In this document: piece after piece, positions 47,850 to 60,099 of the stretch
Layout of the letters: each line of letters begins with the position of its first letter
How positions within the stretch are numbered: the first letter of the stretch is position 1
Assembly: GCA_008711295.1 (NCBI GenBank)
Contig: VUYV01000081.1
Coordinates: 358,408-422,407, forward strand
Direction: 5' to 3'
Length of the DNA: 64,000 nucleotides
Source of the DNA: Anarhynchus alexandrinus
Lineage: Eukaryota; Chordata; Aves; Charadriiformes; Charadriidae
Made by a program: the position numbers and the translations under genes
The notes under the pieces: model-generated
What the model was told of the DNA's origin: nothing
The model's database searches: none
The model's input: the letters and a program-made list of their open reading frames with translations, nothing else

Positions 47850-50800
47850 TGTTTCCAAACGCGGTCAAAACGTGCTGGGAACTGCAGCGGGGGCAAATTT
47901 GACTTTATCGTGTGGCTTCACAGCCCTTCTGTCCAGATTTGGTCCGGATCCCCACACCTTTTGGTACCATCAGCCACGTCTTCGGGACTGTTCTTCTTGC
48001 AGCTTCTGGCCAGTCAGGCTCAGGGTGGACAGAAACCCTGACCATGCTTAAGCCCTGTTGTGGTTCGGGTTTAAATTAACCTTAAACACCTCAATAGCTT
48101 TAAAAAGGTGAGCTCTGGTGAGAAAATAGAACAGCAACTGTGTGTGGCTACTAGAGGATCGCTACCTGGCTGTGGTAAAGAAGCACACTCACGGTCCGTT
48201 CGGCATCCCGATACTCAGTCAAAAAAATTGATGCGGTGATGAGGTGGTGTGAGTTGGTGTGGGGAACGGCAGCAGCGGGCGCTGCGTGGCAGGGCACTTG
48301 GAAGGGCACTGCAGCCGGTTTGAAGCAGGCTCTTCCTAATGGAGTCTCCTGCCGAGATTCGTTCTCTTCTTCGAAAGCACTAATANTCAGCAGCGGGCGC
48401 TGCATGGCAGGGCACTTGGAAGGCACCGCAGCCGGTTTGAAGCAGGCTCTTCCTAATGGAGTCTCCTGCCGAGATTCGTTCTCTTCTTCGAAAGCACTAA
48501 TATCCCCACAGCAGCACCTATCCGCGCTTGAAGGACAAGCTGATGAGTCTCGGAGAGGGAAAGGGGCAGAATACAAAAGGCAGCCTTTGTTCCCCGGCTG
48601 GTTGTTTTGGTCAATTTGTTTTCCTCTTACTACACTTTGCTACGGTTTCCTTGGATCCTGACAGACAGTGTCCTTGGAACGCTTCTTAAAAGCACCTTGT
48701 TTTTCTTCACACTGTAATTATCATCACGGGCATGGCTTCCTGGAGCCGAAGGCAATTAATGCCAGCTTTGTTTCTCTCTCCCTTTCTTCCCCTCCCAGGC
48801 TTTGCGCTGGGAAGACTCTATTCCCTTGGCCTCCCTCCTGCCCTCCTTCCACCCAGCAGCTCCTCAACCATCCCTGTGGTTCCCACCAGGCCCGAGCTAG
48901 GGAGAAACTCCCAAGCGCAATACTGAGGTGTTTTTCTACCTCTTTGCGCTTCGAATGCAAGATTTTAAATTGCCCTTCCCAGGAGCAGCAGGGTTTTTTT
49001 CCGTAGCGTCACTCCACCTGCAGCCAGCCAACAGGGCGAGCAGGTTGGAGCGTGGTCCTACCAAGCCAAGCGTTTTGGCCCAGAGTTAAAGAACTCCAGC
49101 CATGTGCCTCTGGTTGAGCCGCAGTTGAGCTCAGGATGAGGAGAGCCGAAAAGGAGACTCCTCCGCCCCCCAGATCCCGGGCTGAGCGTGAGGGTGAAGA
49201 TCTAGACGCCCCGGCAAACTTCACTGAAGATGAAGTTTGATCCAGCTGGTGAGGAAGGCTACCAAAACGGCTGCGGAGAGCCCATCGTCCTCACAGCAGG
49301 CGGGAGCCCATGTGCTCAGAGACGTTCCTAGCTCAGAGGCCAGCCCTAAGGAGGAGGGGGAGGCACGGAGGTGGGATTTCCCCATGCCCTGCCACTGCCC
49401 CGGCCGCGGGCCAGCCGGCTTCCCTGCCACGACCAGAGCTCCCAGTTCACAGGGAAAGCCCTGCTGGGGGCACAGCCTTGCAAAGGCAGGTTTGGCACTG
49501 GGGAGAGGATGGAGCATTTCCAGAGCAGATGAAATCTTCCAAGACCTTGAGCTGCCAGTTCGAAGAAGCCTACGCATTTTGCAAGTTTTTAGAGTCTTAG
49601 AACTTGGTCTAATTTAAGCGATTTTTTATGGGATTGGCACATCCGAAGCACTGGAGAGATCCTTCTGCTAAGTTTCATCCTCTGCAGTAAAGCATAAGGA
49701 ACAGAGAATTACTCAATATGGAGTTTGGAGGGGAAAAAAAAAGTTTGCATGGGCAAAGCAGCATATTTTTTTCGTTCCCGAAGCGGAGTCTTCAGTGGCG
49801 AAGACGGTGGGGCTTTTCGTGACTCTCCCAGAAGTGGCCACTCCACATGGAAAGTTTCAGTCTGAGTGGCCGAAGTCTGGCAGAGCATCAAGCAACTGGA
49901 ACAGACTCTAAAACAGTGGAAAGGCACGGGCAAGTGTAACGACAGGCGCTTCGGCACGTTCTGCCTTTAACTCAAAGCCCCGCGAGCGTCAGGGGTCCGG
50001 ATGAGCACGCGTCAGATAGGAGGATCAGCTGGACAAACGGCGCCCAGGGACTTTTCCCTCTTGTTGTCTGGAGTAAGGATTGCAGAGGGATGGAAACCAG
50101 CTCCGGGGTTGGTGTGGGAATCGCCGCTGCCACGTAACGCCAGCGGTTTCCAGCGTGACAGGCAAAGCTGGACCTGGGGCAGCCCCGGCGCGGTCCCTGA
50201 CGTGGGGTGTGCAACCTGTGGGGCTTGAGAGAGCCCTCTCTCTGCAGGCGGTCCAGTGGGTTGTGGCTTCTCGCCTTTGTCACGGGAGCAAATCCAGCAC
50301 GGGCGTCCCCGCGGGGCTCTGCAGTAGGGTTGTCCATCCCGCATTCTGTATATCCACCAGTCCCCCCAGCGCATAGGCAGGGACCGGAGCTGCTGAGCTG
50401 GCCACAAAGGGGAGTCGTTTTTAGCGCCGCGTACAGCTGGATTTAGTTTGCTCCCACAGGGAGGTCTCCTCTGGTGGCCTGAACACGCAAAGACAGGTCT
50501 AGGCTGAAGCCTCTTGTGGGCAGGGACTTTTCTGTATTGCCGTTTTTACGTGCTCTTTACCGTTTTCACCCAGGGGCACGTGAACTGGAACGTGGACCTT
50601 CTCCCCCAGGAAGAGGGGACGAGCTGCTGGCGGCGCTCGAGCCCACCGCGGGGACCCTGCCCGGCTTGTAAGGCAGAAGCTGTCACAAAGCACTCGAGAC
50701 TGCTCTTCCACGCTCACGTTTCTCTTGGCCACCCGGTTCCTCTTATTTTAGCTTTGTTTAAACAATCTCCTTGGTAACTGGAGGCAGAAGCAGAATTTTT

Positions 50801-53800
50801 TCATCCTCCTGGCGGGGTTGGTTCCCTGCCTATCTGGGCAACGGGAGGGATCCTTAGCAAATACGCGTTTGCTTTTGTGCTCCCACCACAGGCTTTAACC
50901 CCAGGTATTGCTGGGAGATCTGGTGTCTCTTTCAAAGGGTCTTTATACCCAGAGTTTCAGCTGAGAGGGACATATTTCACGGTTTAATGTCTTTGGCAGT
51001 AAACAGGCGGCCACGTGTGTCAGCCACACGGTGCGAACGGTGGCTCTTGCAGCTGCCCATGTCCTGACCTTGAGTGTGTCCCGCAGCCGGGGAAACCCGC
51101 TGGAGTGGCCCTCGCAGGGACGATGCAGGCGCCGGGGTGGTGAAACCCTTCAGCAGGGATGGGGAAGGGCTCCTTGCTACGGCAGCACCCTCCAGCCGGG
51201 GACCGGAGCCCCGCACGTCTTCTGTCACCCACCTCCGCCGGGACACAGCGGCCCAAGGACACGGGGGTCCTCTGGTCTTCTTGGGGCAGCGTCAGAACGG
51301 TCTGTGTGAGGGGATGGGCGTTAGTCACCGGTAGCTCCTAAAGACCTGGAGGTGTTTGAAAAGGCAGGGGAAAAAATTCCATCTCAGCTGGCACGCGTTC
51401 TTCTCTGCCCTCTGGAGAGGCAACCTGCTGGAAAGGAAGGGGGAGAGAAAAAAAAATGAAATGAAAACAACTCCCAAACTGTCTGAAGGCTTGGCTGCGT
51501 TTCCAGCCCGGGGAGGTAAAATCAGCTCCTGCGCTTACTCCCTCTGTCTGAAAAACAAGCGGTGTCCAGAGACACAAATTTCGGAGGCAGAGCAGCTTTC
51601 CCCGTTGCCCTGTCGTGCTCGGAGCCAAACCCCGGGGCCAAGTCTGTCCCCTCCCTGCAACGTCTGCCGGGCTGGGGGCAGAGAGGAACCCCGCTGCTGG
51701 CCCTCAAGCCCAGCACGCGCTCTTTCTTGGCCAGAGCCGTCCCCAAAGGATGGAAATGTGAAAACACCGAGCAGCCCCTTCAGTGCAGAAAGTAGAGCTG
51801 AGATTTTGGGGTCGTTTTGTCGACTTAATGCTCCCAACGTTGTCACTGGTTAAGGCAGCATTGCTGTAGCAGCAGCCCCGCTCGGGGGGTGGCTGGGGAG
51901 CACTTCGGGGGGGTGTTCTGAGTTTGCTGGCGTGTCCCTGGGTCATCGTCTGCATCAGCTCTCTTGCAGGGCTTGCCTTGTGGCACAGTGACGGCGTTGC
52001 GTGGCGCGGGGGTGTGGTCTTCAGAAACGAGCATCCCCGATGCTTCAAGCCTGTGCAATGACAGCATTTCCTACGCTGGTACCCAGAGGCTTCATGTCTT
52101 TCATACAGACAGGTGACCCCTGATAACGGTGCAGCACGAGTGACTTGCCAAAGGGGGACTGGACCGGCAGTGAACCATGCAGCAGTTATTTAAACTGCTG
52201 AAAATGCGAGCGTTGCACTCGAACCTCCCTTGACAGGAGATTACTTAAAGCTTCTTCTAATGAGAGTTCAGTGCGACACTTCGCGACAAGCTCATGAAAG
52301 ATCAAAAAGGCTTTCCCGTAGCTTAGGAGATCCATCGGCATCGGCAGGGCCCCGGCGGGCAGAGCAGGTAGGACGTCTGCTGGGTGCTGCGCTTGCGAAA
52401 CGCCGAGCACATCCGGGCGCCCGCCCACACCGCCGCCGGCGGGCAGATGCCGCGTGGTTCGGCGCTCGGACTGCAACCTTGTGCGTGTTCCGCTGGGCTG
52501 GCACGGGCGCTGTCGGGAGCGGGAGGGCGCGCTGCTGCGAGCGGCGCCGTGCAGAATGCTTTGGCCGCGGCTGCTTTCCCAACTCTTGAAGCCAGTCGCT
52601 TGCCGCGCCAGGGAGAGGAGGAGGTGCCCCCCTAAACCTAGGGAGGGGGAAGTGCTTATTTCTGCTGCATCATCCAGAGGACCCTGAGCCCGCATTTGGG
52701 CCACCGTGCCAAGAGTTTGGGGTTGGGGGGGGGGGAGCGTCTTGAAAAGAGGGGGCTGATCTTTGGGGCCAGCCAGCAAACGAGAGGAGTCGGCTGCGTC
52801 CCTGCCCGAGCAGGGGGTTGAAATGGAGCTGGATGCTGCTCCCGAAAGGGAGCCTGCACATTCCGTACTGAGCTTCTGCGGCGTGCCCTCTGCTGTCGCT
52901 GGGCATCCCCTCGGCCTCTCCTTCCTTCCCCACTTAACAGCAGCTTTTCCGGCAGCAGGGCTACCTGCCGGCGGCCCTGGCAGAGGGACAGGGCACGATG
53001 GAGACCCCTTGTCCGCTGTCTTCCCAAAGAACACGGGAAATTCTCCCTCATCCTGAAACCCGGGCAAGCGGGACTTGACACGTGCCCTCCCTGGGAGGGA
53101 GGCACTGCTATGACTGACACAAAACCTTGCTGCTGAGGCACAGCAGAGATGTTTTGGGCTTCCCTGAATCCCAGTTCCCAATGCTGAAGCCGTGCTGTTA
53201 GTCACGGACCTATTATTTTGCATGGTCCCCACCGTTTTGCGTAGTCAGCTTTAGCTCAGCAAAGTTTGCGGAGTGACGTACAGGGCTGCCCTCTCCGCGG
53301 GCAGCTGCTCGTCGAAATTAGTTTTGGGGAGCGCCAAAGCCATTTCGATGGGGGCGATGTCGCCTGTTCGAGGAGCACTGTCACGGCAGCTACGGCAGGA
53401 GAGCACAGGGAAGAGCGACCCGTATTTATTTGAAAGGTTAGAGCAATTATTGTCGTGAGGGGGGGGACCTGGCTGTAAAGAAGAGCCACATGCACGTTTG
53501 GGCACGTAGACAAGCAAGAAGCACTTGTATGAGCTTCCAGTTGCTCTTCCTTGGGGAAAACGTGTATGAGGACAACCACAGAGAGGGGTGGGACCCAGAG
53601 GTCCCCCCCCTACCCAAACCCCTTCACGGTTTTATTCCTCACCATGCTTGTTTTCCACTTCGAGTTTTGCAGCGGGGTTTCCAAATCCGGCCCTGACCCC
53701 TTCCCACGTCTCTTCCCTGCAGCTTGCAGGGGCACACCAAGAGAGTGCCATGTGTCGTTGACTAGTTGTCCCCTTGCAAAATGTGACACTGGCAGGCGGA

Positions 53801-54725
53801 CGAAGACGTGCATCAGCCAGAGGGCAAAATTCACAGCCGGGTCAGAGCAAACACCGAGGGTTCCCCGGAAAAGCGTTCCTGGTCTGACAAATCCTGCCCA
53901 GTATGGTCTTCCTAAGAAGAGGGGCAGGCGGCAGCCAGTCTAGCATGTGAAATCATCTTACCTGGCAATCGTCGCTCCTGAAGAGTGTTCTCTGAGGCAC
54001 TGAGCATCAGCTGTGCCTGTCATCTCCCCGCTATTCGAGCAGCAACAGCTCCCAGTCCTCCTGTCTCTGCAAACCACCTCCCACGTCTTGTATCTCCACA
54101 CGGCCAAGGAAGAGCAGGCTGGATCCTTTTCCAGGATTTTCCTGACAGTGATGCTCCGGAGCAGGCCAGCCTCATGTTTTCGAGCTGTATGTTGTCGCTT
54201 ATGCTCGATGCGTCCTGAGGCCAGGGGAGCAGTTGGTTTACGCAGCCATGGAAATGACAACACAGCCCTGCGGTCTCACGAAGGTTGACTCAGCAAGCCT
54301 TGGAGAAAGAGGTGGAGGGCAACCACGGAAATAAGAGCAGCCAGGTAAATTTTGGCTCCAGAGGTGGGGGAGGATAGAGGGACTGCTTCCCCCTCCCTTT
54401 GTTTGCGGTGTCCAGGCTGGTGCGCTCCATCACGATTTCGGTAGGCACGGGACTGTGCAGCCCCATGCAGACCTGGGCTGCTGGACCGGCCATCCAAGCT
54501 GCCACATCAGCTCAGCTCACGTCCACGCTTCCCAGAGCGCGCGTCAGGCTTAGCTTCAGGCGGGTTTTTCCTTCGCCCTCCACGTCATGTTTGCAGCACG
54601 CTTCAGGCACAATTTTCATGCAGTACAGACATCGCGTGTCAGCAAGGCTTGGTTCTGCAAAGGGCCCTGCACGGGTGACTCATGGGACGTCTTACAAAGA
54701 TGGGATCCCATCAGCAGGGGCAGAA
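47850..54725. other. Long non-coding stretch without CR1 elements
   Basis: The longest CR1-free interval of the window, nearly 7 kb. It holds the single-N duplication at 48270-48502, a CpG-dense patch at about 52370-52620 and a G-run at 52715-52736. The longest chance reading frame (348 codons, minus, 52186-53232) has no recognised domain; its last 54 codons are discussed as a finding. Confidence 0.45.
48270..48502. repeat. Direct duplication of ~116 bp separated by a single-N gap
   Basis: Copy 1 (48270-48385) and copy 2 (48388-48502) differ at two bases and one 1-bp indel. They are separated by N (48386) and T. Both start at CAGCAGCGGGCGCTGC and end in GAAAGCACTAATA. An unmerged contig overlap, probably from two haplotypes, is the likeliest cause. 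Confidence 0.85.
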
Positions 54726-54746
54726 ACCCATTCTATGATTCTATGA
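54726..54746 (+). repeat. CR1-like 3' tail only
   Basis: ACCCATTCTATGATTCTATG matches a CR1 3' terminus with two octamers, but no body precedes it. An octamer-like CCGTGATTCCATGA follows at 54810-54823. It could be an extremely truncated insertion or chance. Confidence 0.45.
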
Positions 54747-54826
54747 ACTCCCTCGTCTGTCAGAGACCACTGGGTAAGAGCTAAAGTCACGTCTGACACC
54801 CTGAAAATTCCGTGATTCCATGACAC

Positions 54827-54930
54827 AAGGTCATTCACATAATCTGGCCCATTTCTGCACATCTTCTGTCCCTCAGGAAGGTGNAAGGTCGTTCACATAA
54901 TCTGCACATCTTCTGTCCCTCAGGAAGGTG
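54827..54930. repeat. Direct duplication of ~46-57 bp separated by a single-N gap
   Basis: Copy 1 (54827-54883) and copy 2 (54885-54930) both run from AAGGTC to CAGGAAGGTG. Copy 2 has one substitution and lacks 11 nt. The N is at 54884. This again looks like overlapping contig ends joined without merging. Confidence 0.8.
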
Positions 54931-55803
54931 CGTCCCTGTGCTGGCCGAGCAGGCGCCGCGTTGCCCTCTCACACGTCCCCCACCAGGTACGCGTCCCCTC
55001 CACCGCAGACCTGGGTGGTACTCTGCACGCAAGGCGGTCGCCTCCTCACCATCAGATGCAAATTTTGTAGTCAACTGGTGGAAGAAGCAGCTCCTTTTCC
55101 TACCCAGCAACAAGAGAGCTTCCCTCCCTGAGTAGCTGTCAGAAACGTGAGCAATGGAGCTGCTAAGTGCGTAAAAGCACTCCCTGGTGCCCCGGTCGGA
55201 CGAGTTGTGTGCTGCAGAGGCGGACGCGGGGCCGGTGAGGTCTCTCAACAGCACAGACGGGGCCTCGAGCCCCTGCAGCCTCCGGGGAGGCTCACCCAGC
55301 AGATGAGGACAGCCGGGGCGATGGAGAGCAAAGCGTGGTGAAGGCGGGGATGGGGAGGCAAAGAGCTGCCTCGCTCTCGGCGGTCGGCTCCAGCCGTGCC
55401 CTGGCGTCCGGTCCATGGCTCCTCGTGGTGGCCACGGCCAGTTTGCGCGGTGGTGGTGCCCAGCCCTGAGGATGATTTTGGAGCTTTGTCTCCCGTGGCT
55501 CCTGGTCCCCTGCATCAGCCCTCTGCACAGGCACTGCCCGGTGCCCAGCGCTCACAGGCGCTGCGCGAGGAGAGAGTCTCCCAAGCCACGTGCCCGTCTC
55601 TCATGGCAAGCTTTAACTTCAGCTAATTAAGTGACGGGCTGACGAGCAGATGTATGAGAAATCGATGCGGCAGCTTTCTGCGGGAGCCTGAGAACACATG
55701 CTGGAACGGGCAGCACCGATGGATGTGGCTTTGAAATGTCCCCTCCAGAAGGTGCGTGCCTCGTGGCTGTTCTCTCGCTGGCCCTCTGGGTGGGAAGGTT
55801 TTC
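54931..55803. other. Non-coding sequence, nothing recognised
   Basis: GC-rich unique sequence; no gene, repeat or RNA recognised. Confidence 0.4.
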
Positions 55804-56089
55804 CAGTGGTGCCCAGTGACAGGACAAGAGGGAATGGGCACAAACTTGAGCATAGGAAGTTCCATCTGAACCTGAGGAGGGCCTTCTCTCCTGTGCGGGT
55901 GGCAGAGCACTGGCACAGGCTGCCCAGAGAGGTGGGGGAGTCTCCCCCTCTGGAGCCATTCCAAACCCACCTGGGCGCCGTCCTGTGCCACTGCTGGAGG
56001 TGCCCCTGCTCTGGCAGGGGGGTTGGACCAGATGATCTCCAGAGGTCCCTTCCAACCCCAACCATTCTGTGACTCTGTGATTCTGTGAA
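55804..56089 (+). repeat. CR1 LINE, 3'-end fragment (third lineage)
   Basis: Forward CR1 of about 286 bp from CAGTGGTGCCCAGTGACAGG, through the GGGCACAAACTTGAGCATAG block, to three ATTCTGTG-type octamers. Same lineage as 7627-8129. Confidence 0.95.
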
Positions 56090-56550
56090 GTGCTTAGCTG
56101 TTGGGGGGTCAGGGCTGGCGACACCAGGCTTAGGCAACAGGACTCCACTCCCGACTGCCTACCCTGGATGTGGTAACTACAAATCTGCAGTTGAAAGTCC
56201 TCCAAGCTCTTCATGTCCTTCTGGGCGATCAGTGGAAGCTGGATGGGTGACAAGCTGTGTAAGTGCATTGTTCCCTCCCCAGGAGTAAGTGTCTGCCTGT
56301 CCAGGCAGTGACAGCACGCTGTGTTCTCATGGGCAAGTTAGTTGCTGACTGCTATAGCAGTTGGTTGGTTGTGTGTTTAGAGATGATCATTTTCTTGGCC
56401 CTCTGGAGACACCACTACTGGTTACGGGCAGTACTTCTTAGCTCTTCCAGCTCCAGCTCGTGAGTGATCTCTGCACAATGATGCTCTCTTAGCTGCGAGA
56501 TCGCTGATCTAGGTGCATAGCAGGGTTGAGGTGGGCAAAGTCTCCGGACT
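56090..56550. other. Non-coding sequence, nothing recognised
   Basis: Unique sequence between two CR1 fragments. Confidence 0.4.
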
Positions 56551-56658
56551 GGAAGCTGGATCAGAAGGTCTCTGGCCCAACCTTTTCTCAGAGGGCTAAC
56601 ATCAGAGCTAAACCAAGTTGCTCAGGAGAGCTTTGAACATCTCCAAGGATGGAGGTAG
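56551..56658 (-). repeat. Old, diverged CR1-like fragment
   Basis: GAAGGTCTCTGGCCCAACC, ACCAAGTTGCTCAGG and GAACATCTCCAAGGATGG are spaced as in the reverse complement of a CR1 3' region, but no octamer tail is present and divergence is high. It is likely an ancient copy. Confidence 0.55.
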
Positions 56659-59600
56659 CTGGCCTCATTCTTTCACTCCAAAAAAAAAAAAAGAAAATAA
56701 AGCAGTGTTAAAAAGGCATGACTACAGTTCTGAGAGAGAGCCGAGAGATGTGTTGTGCAGTAATGAAAACCACCTTTTGCCATGCTGAATCTGAGCAGCA
56801 GTCGGAAGTGAGCGCCGGACTTGACACATCTCTGCTCCTGGAGATCTCGCCCTGTCAAGAAGTGCCCTGGAGGATGTCCCCTGTCCCCCAGCGTGTCCTG
56901 CCTGGATCTCTCCGGAGCTGATTGCTGATGCCCTGGAAACAGCAAGCTCCCTTGGTCCTTGCAGTGCTGGTCACTTGTCCGAGTCATGAGAGGGGTTTCT
57001 GCCATGTCATGTAACTACGCGGTACAGCGTAGATTGGGGGTGGCAGGGTTTTTACGAGTATGTTCAGGATTTCCACTGGTGCGCTGTGACTGTGCAGATA
57101 TTCAGGTTTGAAATGAATGCAAAGGTCCATGTAGGCTGTCACCAGTCATTCCTGGTGCCGTCTGATCCCACAAAAGAGAAAAGGCTAGTGGAGACAGGAG
57201 AGCTGGGAGTCCCAGCTCCTTACACCTCTGCCCCGTGCTGCGCCCATCGTCTCACGTGCCCTGGGACAAAAAAAGTACCTGTAGAGAAATATTGCCCTGT
57301 TGGTCTCCGTTCTGCTCCTGTCACCCTGTGCCAGCTCGTTACGTACGTGCCTTTCCCTGCACGTGCATGAGGTTGCTCACGGGGTGCCTTCCCCAGCTGG
57401 CATTCTTTTTCTAAGCATTAGATCTCTTCTCGTCCTGCCTTTGCCGTCGTACAAAGCCAGTTTGGTTGCCCATTGACAGGGGACGTTCAGCCCTGTCCTG
57501 CTAGTGCCGTGTCCCTGCTGGGGTCACCTGCAGGCAGGCGTGTGGGTGCTCTCTCTTGCCCTTCCCGGAGATGCGCCCAGAACACGAGGGTGGGCTGGCA
57601 TGCCTGTGCCAGGTACGCATCACCCCCCACGAGCAGCTATTTGCTGTCCCTGACACTGGGCTGGCATTAGCAAGCATGTTGCACGCCGCAAACGCCAAAA
57701 GCTTACCCAGGATCAAAGAGAAATGGGAGAAATCTGCAGGGCGTAGCTAAATGTGTAGAAATGTGGTTCGGCTGGGAAACCCCTGAGACACAAATATCTG
57801 GGGGCTGGGAGAGCATCAGTTGGAAATACTGTCTCTATTCCCGTCCTGCCCTTATATCCTCCTAATCCAAGGTGCTCTTGGCAGTTGTCAGAAGAAGAGG
57901 CTGTGCTGGGTGGCCGTTGGGTCCAATCAGGTATAGCAGTGCTTCCCTTGGTGTGCCATCCTTAGAGCATCACCAGCCAAGAGGACTTTTCCATGGGCTA
58001 TCGTAACTAAGGGCTCTGTGGGAATGCTCTGTTAGAAGACCTTTACCGTTCTAATGAAATAGCATGGTGTGAAATGAAAAGTGAATCCTGATGGGGAGCA
58101 CTGGGCTTGGAGCGAGGGCAGAGATGTGTGCGCTGTGCTCCCAAAGACACCATCCTTCTCTTGCTGCTGGATGTCAGCAAGAGGAGAAGAGCTGGAGCTG
58201 CAATTCTGCAAGATTTGTTTCATTCTTTGTTTTCCGGTACATGGAAATGAGATGAAACTCATTCCCTCAGCAATTGCCTTGGCTACAGACTCCGGGAAGA
58301 GCAATTTCTGGTCCAGAAATGCCGACAGTTGGATGCGCCGTGGACGCCCTCCGCCTTCATGCCAGGATGGGGCTCTTCAGCTCAGGCCATAGGGTCTCAT
58401 CGCCAATGGAAGGAAAACCCCAGCGGCAGCCGCGGTTTGCTGCAAAAGTGCCCCGTGGTGTCACTGGGGCTGCCGGCAGCGGGCAGGGAGGAAGGCAGGA
58501 GGTCCTCCCAAGCTTGGTGGTTTGGGCCAACGCACAGCCAAGGCTCGGCAGAGGGACCTCTAGCCCCACGCACCCAAAGCTGTTGGAGAGATGCTCCAGA
58601 AATTGCTCTTTCCCACCTGCAGTGGGACAAGGCAGGAGAAAAATATTCAAGCTGTTTCAAGGGCTGCAGTGTCTGCACACTTGTGGGACCTTGAGCGTTT
58701 GGGTTCGACACCCAGGTCCTGGAGATGTTAGACTGTGGCAGAAACACCGCTTTCGTCCCCAAATCAAAGCTCATTCTGTGAGGATTTGGGGAAACACCAT
58801 CTAAAATTGACCCCAGATTCGCAGGAGGTGAAGAAAGTGTGTAATGTTTTAGAGGCTGCTTTAATCCTCTGTTTTAACCTTCTGGTTTTTCCCTCCGTCC
58901 GGTGGGTTTGGGACTCCTGGTGTCCGGCCCCGCAGTGACTCGGCAGCGGGGGTTTCAGGGTGCTCGATGGCATCCCTTCTCTCTTCTGTTCACCCGAGCA
59001 CTATCCAGAAGCGGAGAGCATGTCAGAGGGTCCCGCGACAGCGGGGTGCCATCAGCGCGCGCCCCCGGTTGCTGTAGAGAGCAGTCCCCGCTCTGGCGTG
59101 GGATAAATTGTGCCGCTGCCTGATCCTCCTCCTCCTTCTCCAGGGACCAAACCCTGCCGCGGGGTGCCGTGCTGTGGGCCGGGCCAGCCGCTGGGACGGA
59201 CGACTGATGCTCTCCCCTCAGCTCTCTGTCCAAGGAGAGGGGGCAGAGAGAGAGACTTAGGAGTTTAGAAGGAACTAAACTACTTTAGTGAAATATTCAT
59301 AATAAATAAGGAAGCTGCCTGGCCTTGGTTGTTATGGCAATAAGCACAAGCGAGAGCCTCTCCGCATGCCGCGCCTGGGCATAAATTACAGCTAATCGGG
59401 GCTTTTCGCTCTGAGAGCGAACAGTGTCCGCACCATGCGCTGTTAATTTCAGAGAGTTCGGTTAGTTAGAAGAGGCTTAGCTGCAAAGTAAAATTACTGC
59501 ACAGGAAATGGGTTTTACCCGTTTTACCGCAAACCCGGACACTCGGCCACACGCGGGGGGGGACCCCGTGGAGGTGCTTTGCCGCAGGCAAAAGGCAGTG

Positions 59601-60099
59601 CGACGGAGATGGGGCGGGACTGCGCCGCTTCCCCGGACCCGCTCTTCCTTGAACAGACGCGATCTCAAACACCGTCGGGCGGAAATCCTTTTCTCCGGGA
59701 TTGCAGCCTCACATCAGGGAGAACTTTGCCTCAGCAGTTCTTGCCGATGGGGGATTCATCCAGAGAGCGAACTCAACGTTTGTTCCCCCCACCCTCTTCC
59801 CCCCCCGACTGCCTCATGCAGCAGAAGCGGCAGCGGCGCGCGTGTCTACCCGACACGGGGCACTTGCTCGCGCCCTGGGCGGATCTCTTGGAATGCCACA
59901 CCTGCCGGTGGTGGTGCTTTAAGCCCCGAGGCCGCATTGTTCAAGGAATTTCTACCGGTGTGGGGTCTAAGCATCAGGAACAGCTTTTTCCATTGGCGCC
60001 CAGGTTTCCTTTTGTGAGGGAGAATGGTTTTGTGGGGTTTTGAGGAACACCGCACACGGCGAGCCAGAGCACACCCGTAGGAGGTTTACGTCTTGATAC

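Noticed and set aside
52186..53232. Longest open reading frame (348 codons, minus strand)
   Set aside because: GC-driven, low-complexity Pro/Ala/Gly/Ser composition over most of its length and no recognisable domain. Only its last ~54 codons are kept as a weak finding.
58695..58720. tRNA B-box-like GGTTCGACACC
   Set aside because: No A-box at the right distance upstream, no acceptor-stem pairing and no cloverleaf.
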